From NCBI GenBank assembly GCA_021772095.1, contig JADYXR010000246.1, positions 1 to 53,282 on the forward strand: a stretch of 53,282 nt of DNA, written 5' to 3'. A model generated the notes under the pieces. That model had not been told where the DNA came from. It did no database searches and was given only the letters and a program-made list of their open reading frames with translations. This document shows, piece by piece, positions 16,845 to 25,088 of this stretch. Position 1 is the first letter of the stretch, and every line of letters starts with the position of its first letter. This DNA is from Candidatus Obscuribacter sp. GTDB taxonomy: Bacteria; Cyanobacteriota; Vampirovibrionia; Obscuribacterales; Obscuribacteraceae. Made by a program: the position numbers and the translations under genes.

Positions 16845-17765
16845 TTAACCTTCCTTGTTCTCAGCGTTGCCTTCGGACTTTGTCTCTTCTGCTTTCTTTT
16901 CTTCAGCTTTCACTTCAGGCGTCGCATCGGTTTTAGCGGCGGTATCACCTGTAGTGCCAGAAGTTTTTTCAGCTGATGGTTCAGTTTCAGGTTTCGCGCC
17001 CGGAGTTGCGGCGTCGGCTGGTTTTTCGGCGGCGGCAGCGGCTTCCGGTTTCGCAGCAGGGCCAGCAGGAGCAGCGTCTTCAGGTTTGGCAGCAGCGGCT
17101 GGAGCGGCGCCTTCGGCTTTGGCGGCAGCAGGTGCAGCAGGGGCGGCACCGGCAGCTGGAGCAGCTTTGGCGGCGGCAGGTCCACCGGCAGGAGCAGCTT
17201 TAGCACCAGCAGCACCAGCGGCAGCAGGAGCGGCGCCGGCTGCAGGAGCAGCACCAGGAGCCGGTTTCACTGGTTTTGGTTTGGGCTTCGGAATTTCTTT
17301 TTTGTCGAAGTAGTAGGTCGACTCGTCTTGCGTCAGCGTCAAGCGCTTGATGTCATAAACCAGCGATTCGCGCGTGTAGTCTGACATTTCAAAATCGTTT
17401 GTATTGATGATGCAAGTGGTCGGACAAACTTCGGTGCACAATCCGCAGAACATGCAAAGTCCGTGGTCGATTTTGAAATCGATCAGTTCGAGCTTGTTGG
17501 TTTCCGGACTCTTGTGAGCGGTAATCTCGATGCACTTGTCGGGGCAAACACGTTCGCACTGTCGGCACGAGATGCAGAGGTGCTCTCCGGTATCCGGATT
17601 AACAGCCAGTGCCAATCGTCCACGAAAGTGAGGAGCGATTTGCGAAACCGTATCGGGATAGAGCTTCGTGATTGGTTCTCTGAACGAGTGCATCAACACC
17701 GTTCTCAATCCTTCACTTATCCGCTTGAAGCTGTGTACAGCTCGACCGATTATATTAGTACCCAT
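16845..17765 (-). CDS. nuoI: NADH-quinone oxidoreductase subunit I with Ala/Pro-rich tail
   Basis: 306 residues. The first 157 are a normal NuoI/NdhI with two [4Fe-4S] binding motifs, Cys64-x2-Cys67-x2-Cys70-x3-Cys74 (CISCRQCERVCP) and Cys104-x2-Cys107-x2-Cys110-x3-Cys114 (CMFCGLCTEVCP), which carry electrons toward the quinone site. After KKEIPKPKPKPVKP the protein continues for about 145 residues of Ala, Pro, Gly, Lys and Glu-rich low complexity (DNA 16845-17294). This tail is absent from usual NuoI and is probably disordered. The start overlaps the nuoH 3' end by 11 bases. Electron transfer should be intact. Confidence 0.9.
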   Translation of the reverse strand: MGTNIIGRAVHSFKRISEGLRTVLMHSFREPITKLYPDTVSQIAPHFRGRLALAVNPDTGEHLCISCRQCERVCPDKCIEITAHKSPETNKLELIDFKIDHGLCMFCGLCTEVCPTTCIINTNDFEMSDYTRESLVYDIKRLTLTQDESTYYFDKKEIPKPKPKPVKPAPGAAPAAGAAPAAAGAAGAKAAPAGGPAAAKAAPAAGAAPAAPAAAKAEGAAPAAAAKPEDAAPAGPAAKPEAAAAAEKPADAATPGAKPETEPSAEKTSGTTGDTAAKTDATPEVKAEEKKAEETKSEGNAENKEG

Positions 17766-19137
17766 GACTTACCACCAGAACGCGAGCGAAGACTACCAGA
17801 AGAAATGCGATAAGAGACAGTGGCACCAGCCGTTTCCAACCGAAGTCCATGAGTTGGTCGATGCGGAAGCGAGGCAGAGTACCGCGAATCAGAATTGCAA
17901 AAAACACCAGTGAATAAACTTTGATTATCACCCAGATTGCCGCCCAGAATGTGTCCGGATCAACCAATCGCATGTCGTTGATCAAGAATGACAAGGCACT
18001 GCCGAGACCAGCTTGAATACCTGCCAGAGGCAGCTGGTCGAGGAACCATTGAGGGAACGGATTATCGCCGCCACCGAAGAACATAACGGTTGCGATGCAC
18101 GAAACTATAAACAGGTTGGTGAATTCCGCCAGGAAAAAGATGGCGAATTTCATGCCACTATATTCGGTGTTATATCCGGATACCAGTTCACTTTCCGCTT
18201 CCGGCAAGTCGAACGGGATACGGTTGATTTCAGCGCAGGCACCGGTGAGATAAAGACCGAGCAGAATGTGTGAGCAGAAGATCAAAACAATCGCTGCGAC
18301 AAACGACGCCGCACCGTAAGGATAGAATGCTTGAATGACCGGAGCCCAATCCTGATTTTTGAGCGCCGTCGCGATTGCCGCATCTAAACCGCGTAGAGCA
18401 CCACCGCCGAGGATATTCCAGTTCAAAAATCCGCCGTCTTGTTGTTGAGCAATTTTGACGACATCAAGAGTTCCTGCCATCAAACAGACTGTGACCAGTG
18501 AAAGCACCAGAGGAATTTCATAACTGATGGCTTGCGCTGCGGCACGCAGTCCGCCGACCAATGAGTATTTGTTGTTGCTCGACCAACCTGCCATCACCAG
18601 TGCTACCAGTGGAATGGATGCGGAAGCTAGAACAAAAAATATTCCGGTTGGTAAGTTGGTGATTGCAAACAAGGGATGATTGTTTGTAATAGCGGCAAGA
18701 ATAGGAAGAATGCCGATGATCGAAGGTGCGAAGAAAACGATTGGTGCCAGAGTAAATATGACAGCGTCGGCACCACGAGGAGTGATGTCTTCTTTTAACA
18801 AAAGTTTGACTGCGTCTGCTGCCGTTTGCAGCAGCCCATCCGGACCGACTCTGTTAGGCCCCATGCGGACCGTAAAAAGCGCCAGGGCTCGGCGTTCGTA
18901 CAGCACCATGAACATCGCGTTGAGTGGAATGAAAACGAGGACAGAAAGAATCGGCGTAGCAGTTCGCAGGATGTCGGCTACCAGAGCCAGTTCAGGTCCC
19001 GGGTTTTGTCCTTCGATAATCATCGGAAGAAACACACCGACTGCCCAGCTTACAGCCCAGACGGGCAGGAAGATTGCGCAAATCCAGAATGCGATTATGA
19101 ATGCGAGTTTGCCGATTTCAGGTGCGTTGGGAATCAT
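17755..19137 (-). CDS. nuoH: NADH-quinone oxidoreductase subunit H
   Basis: 460 residues, the membrane subunit that forms the quinone-binding chamber entrance with NuoB and NuoD. Conserved stretches: ERRALALFTVRMGPNRVGPD and GLLQTAADAVKLLLKEDITP (about residues 81-120), the INRIPFDLPEAESELVSGYN motif (about 310-330) and EYSGMKFAIFFLAEF. It is longer than E. coli NuoH (325 residues): it has an N-terminal extra segment and an insertion of about 45 residues around GALRGLDAAIATALKNQDWA. About nine hydrophobic segments. It follows nuoD by 47 bases; AAGGA lies about 12 bases before the ATG. Confidence 0.92.
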   Translation of the reverse strand: MIPNAPEIGKLAFIIAFWICAIFLPVWAVSWAVGVFLPMIIEGQNPGPELALVADILRTATPILSVLVFIPLNAMFMVLYERRALALFTVRMGPNRVGPDGLLQTAADAVKLLLKEDITPRGADAVIFTLAPIVFFAPSIIGILPILAAITNNHPLFAITNLPTGIFFVLASASIPLVALVMAGWSSNNKYSLVGGLRAAAQAISYEIPLVLSLVTVCLMAGTLDVVKIAQQQDGGFLNWNILGGGALRGLDAAIATALKNQDWAPVIQAFYPYGAASFVAAIVLIFCSHILLGLYLTGACAEINRIPFDLPEAESELVSGYNTEYSGMKFAIFFLAEFTNLFIVSCIATVMFFGGGDNPFPQWFLDQLPLAGIQAGLGSALSFLINDMRLVDPDTFWAAIWVIIKVYSLVFFAILIRGTLPRFRIDQLMDFGWKRLVPLSLIAFLLVVFARVLVVSHGY

Positions 19138-19184
19138 TTATCCGGGTGTCCTTCCTCTTCCTCAGACAGTTTTCGAAATTCGAT

Positions 19185-20324
19185 CTAGCGATCGACGTCG
19201 GGCAAAATCACGTCCACTGATCCGAAGATCGCCATGATGTCGGCAATCGGATGACCAATGAGCAGCTCGCCGACAACGGCGAGATTGCAGAAGGAAGGAT
19301 TGCGCCATCTAAATCTGTACGCTTTATCCGAACCATCCGAAATAATGTAGCAACCTAAAATGCCGCGAGGCGATTCGATCGCGGAGAAGCCTTCGCCTGC
19401 TTTGACGCGCATCCCGGCGATTTGCTTCTTGCCCATGATCGGACCTTCGGTGATCATGTCGAGGCATTGCTCGATAATTCTGGTCGACTCTCGCATCTCG
19501 CGAATCCGCAGGATATAACGATCCCAGGTGTCACCACCTTCGGGTTTATCGAGTGTGTGAACCTGGAAATCGATCTTTGGATAAACCGAATAAGGACTGG
19601 TCTTTCGCAAATCAAGCGGGTTTCCGGAGGCGCGCAATGTGGGTCCTGTGACACCAAAGTCCATTGCCAAATCGAGAGGCAAAATTCCAATGCCTTTTGT
19701 TCTCTTTAAAAAGATTGGATTATCGGTGACGATTGATTCGTACTCTGTTACTCGATCCGGAAATTCTTTGCAGAAGGCACGCACTCGTGAAAACCATTCT
19801 GGTTTTGGATCGCGCTGTACGCCGCCGATTCTGATGTAGTTAAACATCATTCGTTGGCCGGCTATCTCTTCGAACAAGTCGAGTAATTTTTCGCGTTCGC
19901 GAAATGGATAGAAAGGAAATCCGAACATGGCACCAAGGTCGATCAGGTAAGTGCCAAGCCAGAGCAAGTGGGACGAGATGCGGTTCATCTCAGACACCAT
20001 CACTCTTAACCACTCAGCCCGTTCTGGTACTACGAGGTCTTCGAGATTTTCAGCAGCGCGCGACATCGCCCATGAAGTGAACATGCCGGAAAGATAATCG
20101 ACTCGGTCGATCAACGCCTGATATTGAAACCATGTGCGGTTTTGTCCTTGCCATTCTTGTGCTCTGTGCAAGTGACCGATCACTGCTTCGGCATGGCGAA
20201 CCCTTTCACCATCAAGCGTCAAAACCATTCTCAACACACCGTGAGTCGCAGGATGCTGCGGACCCATGTTGATTATCATGTCCTCGGTTTTGAGCGGTTT
20301 GCTTGCTGTGATGTCTGATACCAT
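19185..20324 (-). CDS. nuoD: NADH-quinone oxidoreductase subunit D (49 kDa)
   Basis: 379 residues, hydrophilic quinone-site subunit related to NiFe-hydrogenase large subunits (NdhH). The family start is clear: MIINMGPQHPATHGVLRMVL with the conserved His pair, followed by the EAVIGHLHRAQEW-type region, DRVDYLSGM, the SSHLLWLGTYLIDLGAMFGF segment and the C-terminal GSVDVILPDVDR. The quinone-binding Tyr/His surroundings appear intact. Length is normal. The ATG has GAGG about seven bases upstream. It lies 22 bases after nuoC, so the two remain separate genes here rather than fused as in some bacteria. Confidence 0.95.
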   Translation of the reverse strand: MVSDITASKPLKTEDMIINMGPQHPATHGVLRMVLTLDGERVRHAEAVIGHLHRAQEWQGQNRTWFQYQALIDRVDYLSGMFTSWAMSRAAENLEDLVVPERAEWLRVMVSEMNRISSHLLWLGTYLIDLGAMFGFPFYPFREREKLLDLFEEIAGQRMMFNYIRIGGVQRDPKPEWFSRVRAFCKEFPDRVTEYESIVTDNPIFLKRTKGIGILPLDLAMDFGVTGPTLRASGNPLDLRKTSPYSVYPKIDFQVHTLDKPEGGDTWDRYILRIREMRESTRIIEQCLDMITEGPIMGKKQIAGMRVKAGEGFSAIESPRGILGCYIISDGSDKAYRFRWRNPSFCNLAVVGELLIGHPIADIMAIFGSVDVILPDVDR

Positions 20325-20346
20325 TTTGAGCCTCGTCTAGAGAGAA

Positions 20347-21135
20347 CTAGCGGAAAGAACCTGGAGCCTTGTCATTTAACGCGTCTATCGGTTGGACGTA
20401 ATCGCGACGCAGAGGATGGCCGTCCCAATCCCATGTGTTCAAAATCCGCCTGAGATAAGGATGTCCGAGATATCTGATGCCGACGAGATCGTATGTTTCG
20501 CGCTCGTGCCAGTTGGCGGCTTTCCAGAAGCGAGAGAGACTTGGCACCATCGGTAGTTGGCCTTCTTCTACTTCGGTTTTCTTGACGCGAACTTTGATCA
20601 CCAGTTGATTCAGGTTGTTGTAGGACCAGAGGTGATAAACCGAATCGAACGTCTCTTTCGAGTCGACGCCGGTGATTGTCAAAAGCAAATTGAGCTTGGT
20701 TTCATCGGAGCTGCGCAAGAGCTTCAAAACTTTTTGAATGTGCTCAGGCGTGACTACGATGCATTCCACTCCGCCGGCATGATCGTCAAGACGCTCAGTG
20801 GTGATGCCGTGATCGGCAAGAAACGGACCAAACACTGCCGGCTTTTGTGGTGGCGGCGGTGGTGGTGCGGCGGCTGGCTTTGCTCCGGCTGGACCACCGG
20901 GAGCTGCTGGTTTTGCACCTGCCGGTCCTGCGGCTGCTGGAGCCGGTTTTGCTCCGGTCGGACCGGGAGCGGCTGGCGCTGGTGCCTTGGCTGCAGCGGC
21001 GGCCGGAGCCGTTTTTGCAGCTTCGGAAGCTCCGTCTAATGGTTTTGCAGCAGCATCAGCGGCCGGCTTAGCAGCTTGATCTGCTGGTTTTGGCGGATTG
21101 TCTTCTTTCGGCTTTTCCGGAGTTTCGTCAGTCAT
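20347..21135 (-). CDS. nuoC: NADH-quinone oxidoreductase subunit C with Ala/Pro-rich N-terminus
   Basis: 262 residues. Residues about 101-262 are a normal NuoC/NdhJ (30 kDa subunit): the LLLTITGVDSKETFDSVYHL segment, the signature W-x-A-N-W-H-E-R-E-T-Y-D-L-V-G-I, and the end ILNTWDWDGHPLRRDY. Residues 1-100 are low-complexity Ala/Pro/Lys/Gly with a six-proline run (DNA 20836-21135), not found in usual NuoC. The ATG has AGGAAAG upstream and is eight bases after nuoB, and the extension is in frame throughout, so it is likely translated. Composition resembles the NuoI tail. Confidence 0.92.
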   Translation of the reverse strand: MTDETPEKPKEDNPPKPADQAAKPAADAAAKPLDGASEAAKTAPAAAAAKAPAPAAPGPTGAKPAPAAAGPAGAKPAAPGGPAGAKPAAAPPPPPPQKPAVFGPFLADHGITTERLDDHAGGVECIVVTPEHIQKVLKLLRSSDETKLNLLLTITGVDSKETFDSVYHLWSYNNLNQLVIKVRVKKTEVEEGQLPMVPSLSRFWKAANWHERETYDLVGIRYLGHPYLRRILNTWDWDGHPLRRDYVQPIDALNDKAPGSFR

Positions 21136-21143
21136 GGTCTTTC

Positions 21144-21872
21144 CTATTTATTCAACTCAGGGGACTTCTGCGAAATATCGATGCGAGCTCCGTCCATTTG
21201 GCTTGCCGTTTCACCGACTAGAGCAACATGAGTGTCGTACGCCACTTCGTCGACCAGATCTTCCATCGGCAATCCTGAATCGTAGTCGACATAGCGAACG
21301 GCACGCTGAGCGTACTTCCGCATTTTGCGACTGGCGTAATTTTCAGTGCGGATTTTGCGTTGCAGTTTCAACAGCGCATCGAGAATGGCTTCCGGACGGG
21401 GTGGGCAGCCGGGCAAATAAACATCGACTGGAATAATCCGGTCAACGCCCTGAACGACTGAATAAGAATCGTTGAACATACCGCCTGTGATCGTGCAGGC
21501 TCCCATCGCGATTACGTACTTCGGCTCAGGGAGCTGTTCGTACAGAGTGATGAGAGCAGACGCCATTTTTCTAGTGATGGTGCCGGCCGTGAGAATCAAG
21601 TCTGCCTGTCGAGGCGTGGCGCGAAATACTTCGGAGCCGAAACGCGAAATATCGAAGCGCGACATGCCGACGCTCATCATCTCGATGGCGCAGCAGGAGG
21701 TTCCAAAGGTGAGCGGCCAAACCGAATTCGATCTTGCCAGGTTGGCTATCGGCGAGATGATATCGGACAGCGCCTTAGTCATAGTGTCGACATCAGTCAA
21801 AGTGATTGTGTCGCGAAGCTCCTCAGGTACCGGGAGCGAGAATGATGATATTGATCTTGGTTCGTCAGACAT
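21144..21872 (-). CDS. nuoB: NADH-quinone oxidoreductase subunit B
   Basis: 242 residues. It carries the N2 iron-sulphur cluster that passes electrons to quinone. All four ligands are visible: Cys60 and Cys61 (GTSCCAIEMM), Cys126 (MGACTITGG) and Cys156 (YLPGCPPRPEAIL). The ATG at 21872 is chosen because GGGAG precedes it by eight bases and it is two bases after the nuoA stop; the frame is open upstream through nuoA but that is not NuoB-like. About 35 N-terminal and 40 C-terminal residues exceed the E. coli protein, ending in an acidic, non-conserved tail. Confidence 0.95.
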   Translation of the reverse strand: MSDEPRSISSFSLPVPEELRDTITLTDVDTMTKALSDIISPIANLARSNSVWPLTFGTSCCAIEMMSVGMSRFDISRFGSEVFRATPRQADLILTAGTITRKMASALITLYEQLPEPKYVIAMGACTITGGMFNDSYSVVQGVDRIIPVDVYLPGCPPRPEAILDALLKLQRKIRTENYASRKMRKYAQRAVRYVDYDSGLPMEDLVDEVAYDTHVALVGETASQMDGARIDISQKSPELNK

Positions 21873-21874
21873 TT

Positions 21875-22279
21875 TTAGTTCTCCCATTCCAAAGCGCCCT
21901 TTTTCCATGCATAAGCCAGGCCGACCGCCAGGATTGTGAGGAAAATGAGCATTTCGACCGGTCCGAGCCATAGCGCTTCGTCCCCGGAAACTATCGACGG
22001 CAAAGTATCCGTTGCCAGAGCCCAGGGGATGATGAAGATGATCTCGATGTCGAACAGTATAAATAGGAGCGCGTAAAGGTAGTACCTGATTTCGAATTGA
22101 ATCAGCGCCTCTTGAAGAGGTTTCATACCGCATTCATACGGTTGGTTCTTCATCGCGTTTGGTTGGTGATAGCCCAACACATTCTGCAAAATCCAGGCGA
22201 GGAGTATCATTCCCAGCGCCGGAAGGGCAAAACCAGCGAATACGAAAATAACTATTTGAGTAAGCTGAAGCTCGTACAT
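21875..22279 (-). CDS. nuoA: NADH-quinone oxidoreductase subunit A
   Basis: 134 residues, small membrane subunit (NdhC), first gene of the nuo operon. Three hydrophobic segments are present, with the conserved loop NQPYECGMKPLQEALIQFEI carrying the reactive Cys, and RYYLYALLFILFDIEIIFIIPWAL with its conserved acidic residues in the second helix. It ends ALEWEN two bases before the nuoB ATG. The operon promoter should lie in the 590-base region upstream, but no clear hexamers were identified. Confidence 0.95.
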   Translation of the reverse strand: MYELQLTQIVIFVFAGFALPALGMILLAWILQNVLGYHQPNAMKNQPYECGMKPLQEALIQFEIRYYLYALLFILFDIEIIFIIPWALATDTLPSIVSGDEALWLGPVEMLIFLTILAVGLAYAWKKGALEWEN

Positions 22280-22867
22280 AGATTTCCTAAAACACCATTC
22301 GAAGCCGTTTCTTCACGGGATCATTGTAACTAATTCGTTCATGCCAACGCACTAAAGCAGCGCATTATCAAGAAGTATTACTAGTTAGAAACAACTGCTA
22401 AGGATAGCAGGATAGCTTCAAAACAGGCATGAGCACTAAATGATAGGCACGTAAGGATCGGCAGGCGATCGTCAGCAATCGCGCTTCTTACCGATGTCTT
22501 AATTGGTTTACAGCCAAAGTCTTATTCGTTTACCGAAACTAATGGAGTTGCCAATCAATACTTAGGACCGCCGAACTTAGAACCGCCGATGACTGATCGA
22601 ATGCCGCCCGACATCTTTGGAGAGCTGCCGTCGGCATCGTTCAAAACTGTCACCCGGCTTCCCAGACTTATTTTTTTGCCACTTATCAAGCCTGCGATCC
22701 GCGCAGTTCAAGCGCGATAGAGTCACAGTCGCAAGATTATTGAACTTTAGCTTTTATGCAGATTTCAGGTTCATGATTTTTATCGTAGAAGCTCTAGAAA
22801 TATTGTTTTACAAAGGGGTGCAAAGAGGCCAGACCGTTTTACACTGCAAAATAGATAGCGTTATAAA
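22280..22867. other. Divergent intergenic region between nuoA and rnc
   Basis: 588 bases upstream of both the leftward nuo operon and rightward rnc. It contains one possible small leftward ORF (22555-22689, listed separately). A longer rightward frame at 22617-22886 has no ribosome-binding site or coding character and overlaps the rnc start. The rest is AT-rich near rnc. No RNA gene recognised. Confidence 0.4.
22555..22689 (-). CDS. Possible small Gly-rich protein
   Basis: Leftward frame of 44 codons from a TTG (22687-22689), or 32 from a GTG (22651-22653) with GGGAAG just upstream; stop TGA at 22555-22557. The C-terminal half reads SGGIRSVIGGSKFGGPKY, with Gly spacing that looks protein-like rather than random. 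It is too short for a family call and could equally be the decayed end of a larger gene. It lies in the nuoA/rnc divergent region. Confidence 0.25.
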   Translation of the reverse strand: MISGKKISLGSRVTVLNDADGSSPKMSGGIRSVIGGSKFGGPKY

Positions 22868-23686
22868 GTGGGAACTCCGAAATTGAAGAATGGCATTTCA
22901 TTGAGTACAGTAGCTACATGCGTTTTGCCTGGTGAGAGCACAGCGCCGATTCAGACGTTAAGCGCACGACGTTTGAAAGAGTTGGACGAACTCCTCAAAA
23001 AGCTCCACGTCAGCTGCGGTCGCATGGTTCTAATTAATGAGGCGGTCACGCACACCTCATATTCAGCCGAACACCCTGGCACCCCCGACTTCGAACGCCT
23101 GGAATTTTTCGGCGACGCGGTCCTCAAATTTGTAATCAGCGAGTATCTAATGGATCGCTTTCCTGATTACAACGAAGGCGAACTTACAGAAATTAGAGCA
23201 GTCCTTGTGAGCGACAAAACGCTTGGAGAGATTGCCAGACAAATCGGTCTCGATCGCTACATCTTGCTTGGACGTCAAGTTCAAATGAGACCGTCGATTA
23301 TGGCTCACGCGATGGAAGCCATTCTTGGCGCCATTTATCAGGATCAGGGCTTGTTCAACGTGCAAAACTTGATCGTCCGACTGTTCGGAAGCCACGCAAC
23401 CGAAATCGATCGCGACGAATGCAAACAAAATTTCAAAGCCATGCTTCAGGAATACACCCAAGCAAGAGCGCAAGGACTGCCTGCCTACACCGTTCTGACC
23501 ACAGACGGACCGGCACATGCTCCAACCTTCTCGATTGCAGTCAGCATCTCGGGAGAATTGGTTGCCACCGGGTCTGGTACCAACAAAAAAGAAGCCGAGC
23601 AGGAAGCCGCTAAAGCTGCCTGGGAACGCCTGAAAAATAGAACTGAAGATCTGCCTGCTGCCGAGAGCAACGCGGAATATAACTAG
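22868..23686 (+). CDS. rnc: Ribonuclease III
   Basis: 272 residues from a GTG at 22868; in-frame TTG starts at 22883 and 22901 are alternatives and the true start is unclear. RNase III cleaves double-stranded RNA in rRNA and mRNA processing. The catalytic domain has the signature ERLEFFGDAVL (Glu76 and Asp83) and, later, MAHAMEAILGAIYQD, where Glu150 is kept but the usual Asp (ILADxxEALIG) is His147. A double-stranded RNA-binding domain follows (about 180-257, GSGTNKKEAEQEAAKAAWERL). The N-terminus is about 30 residues longer than in E. coli. A strong terminator follows. Confidence 0.9.
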   Translation: MGTPKLKNGISLSTVATCVLPGESTAPIQTLSARRLKELDELLKKLHVSCGRMVLINEAVTHTSYSAEHPGTPDFERLEFFGDAVLKFVISEYLMDRFPDYNEGELTEIRAVLVSDKTLGEIARQIGLDRYILLGRQVQMRPSIMAHAMEAILGAIYQDQGLFNVQNLIVRLFGSHATEIDRDECKQNFKAMLQEYTQARAQGLPAYTVLTTDGPAHAPTFSIAVSISGELVATGSGTNKKEAEQEAAKAAWERLKNRTEDLPAAESNAEYN

Positions 23687-23707
23687 TACGTCAGTTCGAA
23701 TACATTG

Positions 23708-23748
23708 AAAAACCCCGGTCGTTTAAATAACAACCGGGGTTTTGTTTT
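23708..23748 (+). terminator. Intrinsic terminator of rnc, likely bidirectional
   Basis: AAAACCCCGGT-C-GTT and AAC-A-ACCGGGGTTTT pair around a TAAATA loop, followed by GTTTTATT. The A-run on the other side makes it a working terminator in the leftward direction too. It sits between convergent rnc and the coiled-coil gene. Confidence 0.92.
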
Positions 23749-23777
23749 ATTGATTGATATCGATGAGCTGAAGCTGT

Positions 23778-24437
23778 TTAAGGAACGATAGCTGGAGCTT
23801 GATCGCTGATGGTCGGTGCGGAGGTCGCTGCCACTTGATTGAAGGTGCTATCGAAGAGGGCTTGCTTCTGCGGGACATGACCACTGGATTGGACGTCGTT
23901 TGAATTCGAATTAGCTGGAGCCGCGGGGACCGGGGCGCCATCGGATTCCGGTTGTTGATTGTTGAAATCGGTTTGTTTCAAACGGGTTTCGTACATGTCC
24001 ACTGGAGTGGCTGGGGCTGCTGGTGTAACTACAGGAGCAACTTCTTTGGCTGCTTCTATTTCTTTGCTGGCAAGCGCCTTCGCTCTGTTTTGGTTTTGAT
24101 TTTGCTCGATCTGTCCTTCGGTGATTTCAGGAAGACCGGATGCATCGGAAAGCTGCTTGGCCTGGTGGTCCAGGGCGCGAGCATCTGAGTTAGCCTTGGC
24201 TGCTTTGAGCTCGGCGTCAGCGGCTTTCAAGCGCGCTCTGGCAGCGTCGACTTGTTTCTGGGAGATCTCAAAACGGATTTTAGCTTTGTCGAGGCGTTCT
24301 TTCGCCTGATCGATGTTGGCTTGGGTGTCAGTGCCGGTGGATAGGACAAGGTTGTCCTGTGCGATTGCGGAACCCTGGACGGCGACTGGCAGGCTTAATG
24401 CCAGCACCAATGTTGCTGCTAGATTTCTGACGTTCAT
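23778..24437 (-). CDS. Exported coiled-coil protein
   Basis: 219 residues. A signal peptide spans residues 1-26 (LAATLVLALSLPVAVQGSAIA, then QDN). Residues about 38-120 are Ala/Lys/Glu/Gln-rich with heptad spacing (AKERLDKAKIRFEISQKQVD...), a probable coiled coil similar in look to efflux-adaptor or OmpH-type helices. The C-terminal 80 residues are Pro/Ala/Asn/Ser-rich and probably disordered. Periplasmic location is inferred from the signal peptide. It is monocistronic, ATG start, and convergent with rnc. No family recognised. Confidence 0.78.
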   Translation of the reverse strand: MNVRNLAATLVLALSLPVAVQGSAIAQDNLVLSTGTDTQANIDQAKERLDKAKIRFEISQKQVDAARARLKAADAELKAAKANSDARALDHQAKQLSDASGLPEITEGQIEQNQNQNRAKALASKEIEAAKEVAPVVTPAAPATPVDMYETRLKQTDFNNQQPESDGAPVPAAPANSNSNDVQSSGHVPQKQALFDSTFNQVAATSAPTISDQAPAIVP

Positions 24438-25088
24438 GTCATTGCCTCGATACGGATAGAAATTGGAAGTACGGTCGGATATACAGTTTGCTCAGGTCGG
24501 TTTGAGTACGGTCGTTACAAAAGCTCATGAGCAGGCGAATATCGCAATTATAATCAAAATAATACGTTACGCCTGTTTATGAAAAACCTCACAGGGCGCG
24601 GCTATCCGAACAAACACCTGCCGATGTCGAATCGAGATCCATCAGGCGATCAACGCATATAGCGGGGTTCGGAATTGATAAGTTGAAACTTAACGGTTGG
24701 TGATTTGTCGAGATAGGCTGGCCATCATCGTCTTGCAAAATAGCGGCAAGCCGAACTAGAAGATATGTGACAAAGATTAGACAATGCACACTTTTATATA
24801 CAACTCGACCAGTTTGGTTCCATGCCCGCTGCTCAAAGCCTGGACCGGGTTTCGGTTTTTCAGGGCGATCCAGACGTTTAGCCGAACGCAAAGAATCGCA
24901 AAAACCTGGATGGGGTCTCTTGAAGTCCCATCAGTACTTACTCTATAGTTGTTCTTTCGCCGTGTTATGGTGGACTTTTCGGGCCCATCCTAGTTGGTCG
25001 CTTGTCGGCAACCAAATTTTTACGGCAGTGCTAGAACCGTCGCTACGGTTAGCCACGGGAACTTCGTTCCAGAGGATTGGACCAAATA
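24438..25088. other. Long hairpin-rich leader region upstream of rpsA
   Basis: 651 bases without a gene, upstream of rpsA and divergent from the coiled-coil gene. Stem-loops: GATGGG/CCCATC (24909-24914 / 24927-24932), GCTA-GA-ACCGT / ACGGT-TAGC (25030-25053) and GGAAC-TTC-GTTCC (25058-25070). The last ends directly before the AGAGGA at 25071-25076. A weak promoter-like pair (GTGACA at 24767, TTTATA/TATACA near 24793-24802) has poor spacing. Confidence 0.4.
25030..25070 (+). promoter_or_regulatory. Twin hairpins before rpsA, possible S1 autoregulatory element
   Basis: Two adjacent stem-loops end one base before the AGAGGA ribosome-binding site of rpsA. The first is a nine-pair stem with a two-base bulge and CGCT loop, the second a five-pair stem with a TTC loop. 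In Gammaproteobacteria the rpsA leader folds into consecutive hairpins through which S1 represses its own translation; a similar role here is inference. Confidence 0.4.

Noticed and set aside
16855..17313. 152-codon Ala-rich plus-strand frame
   Set aside because: Antisense shadow of the Ala/Pro-rich NuoI tail.
22617..22886. 89-codon plus-strand frame before rnc
   Set aside because: No ribosome-binding site, random-looking Arg/Phe-rich product and overlap with the rnc start.
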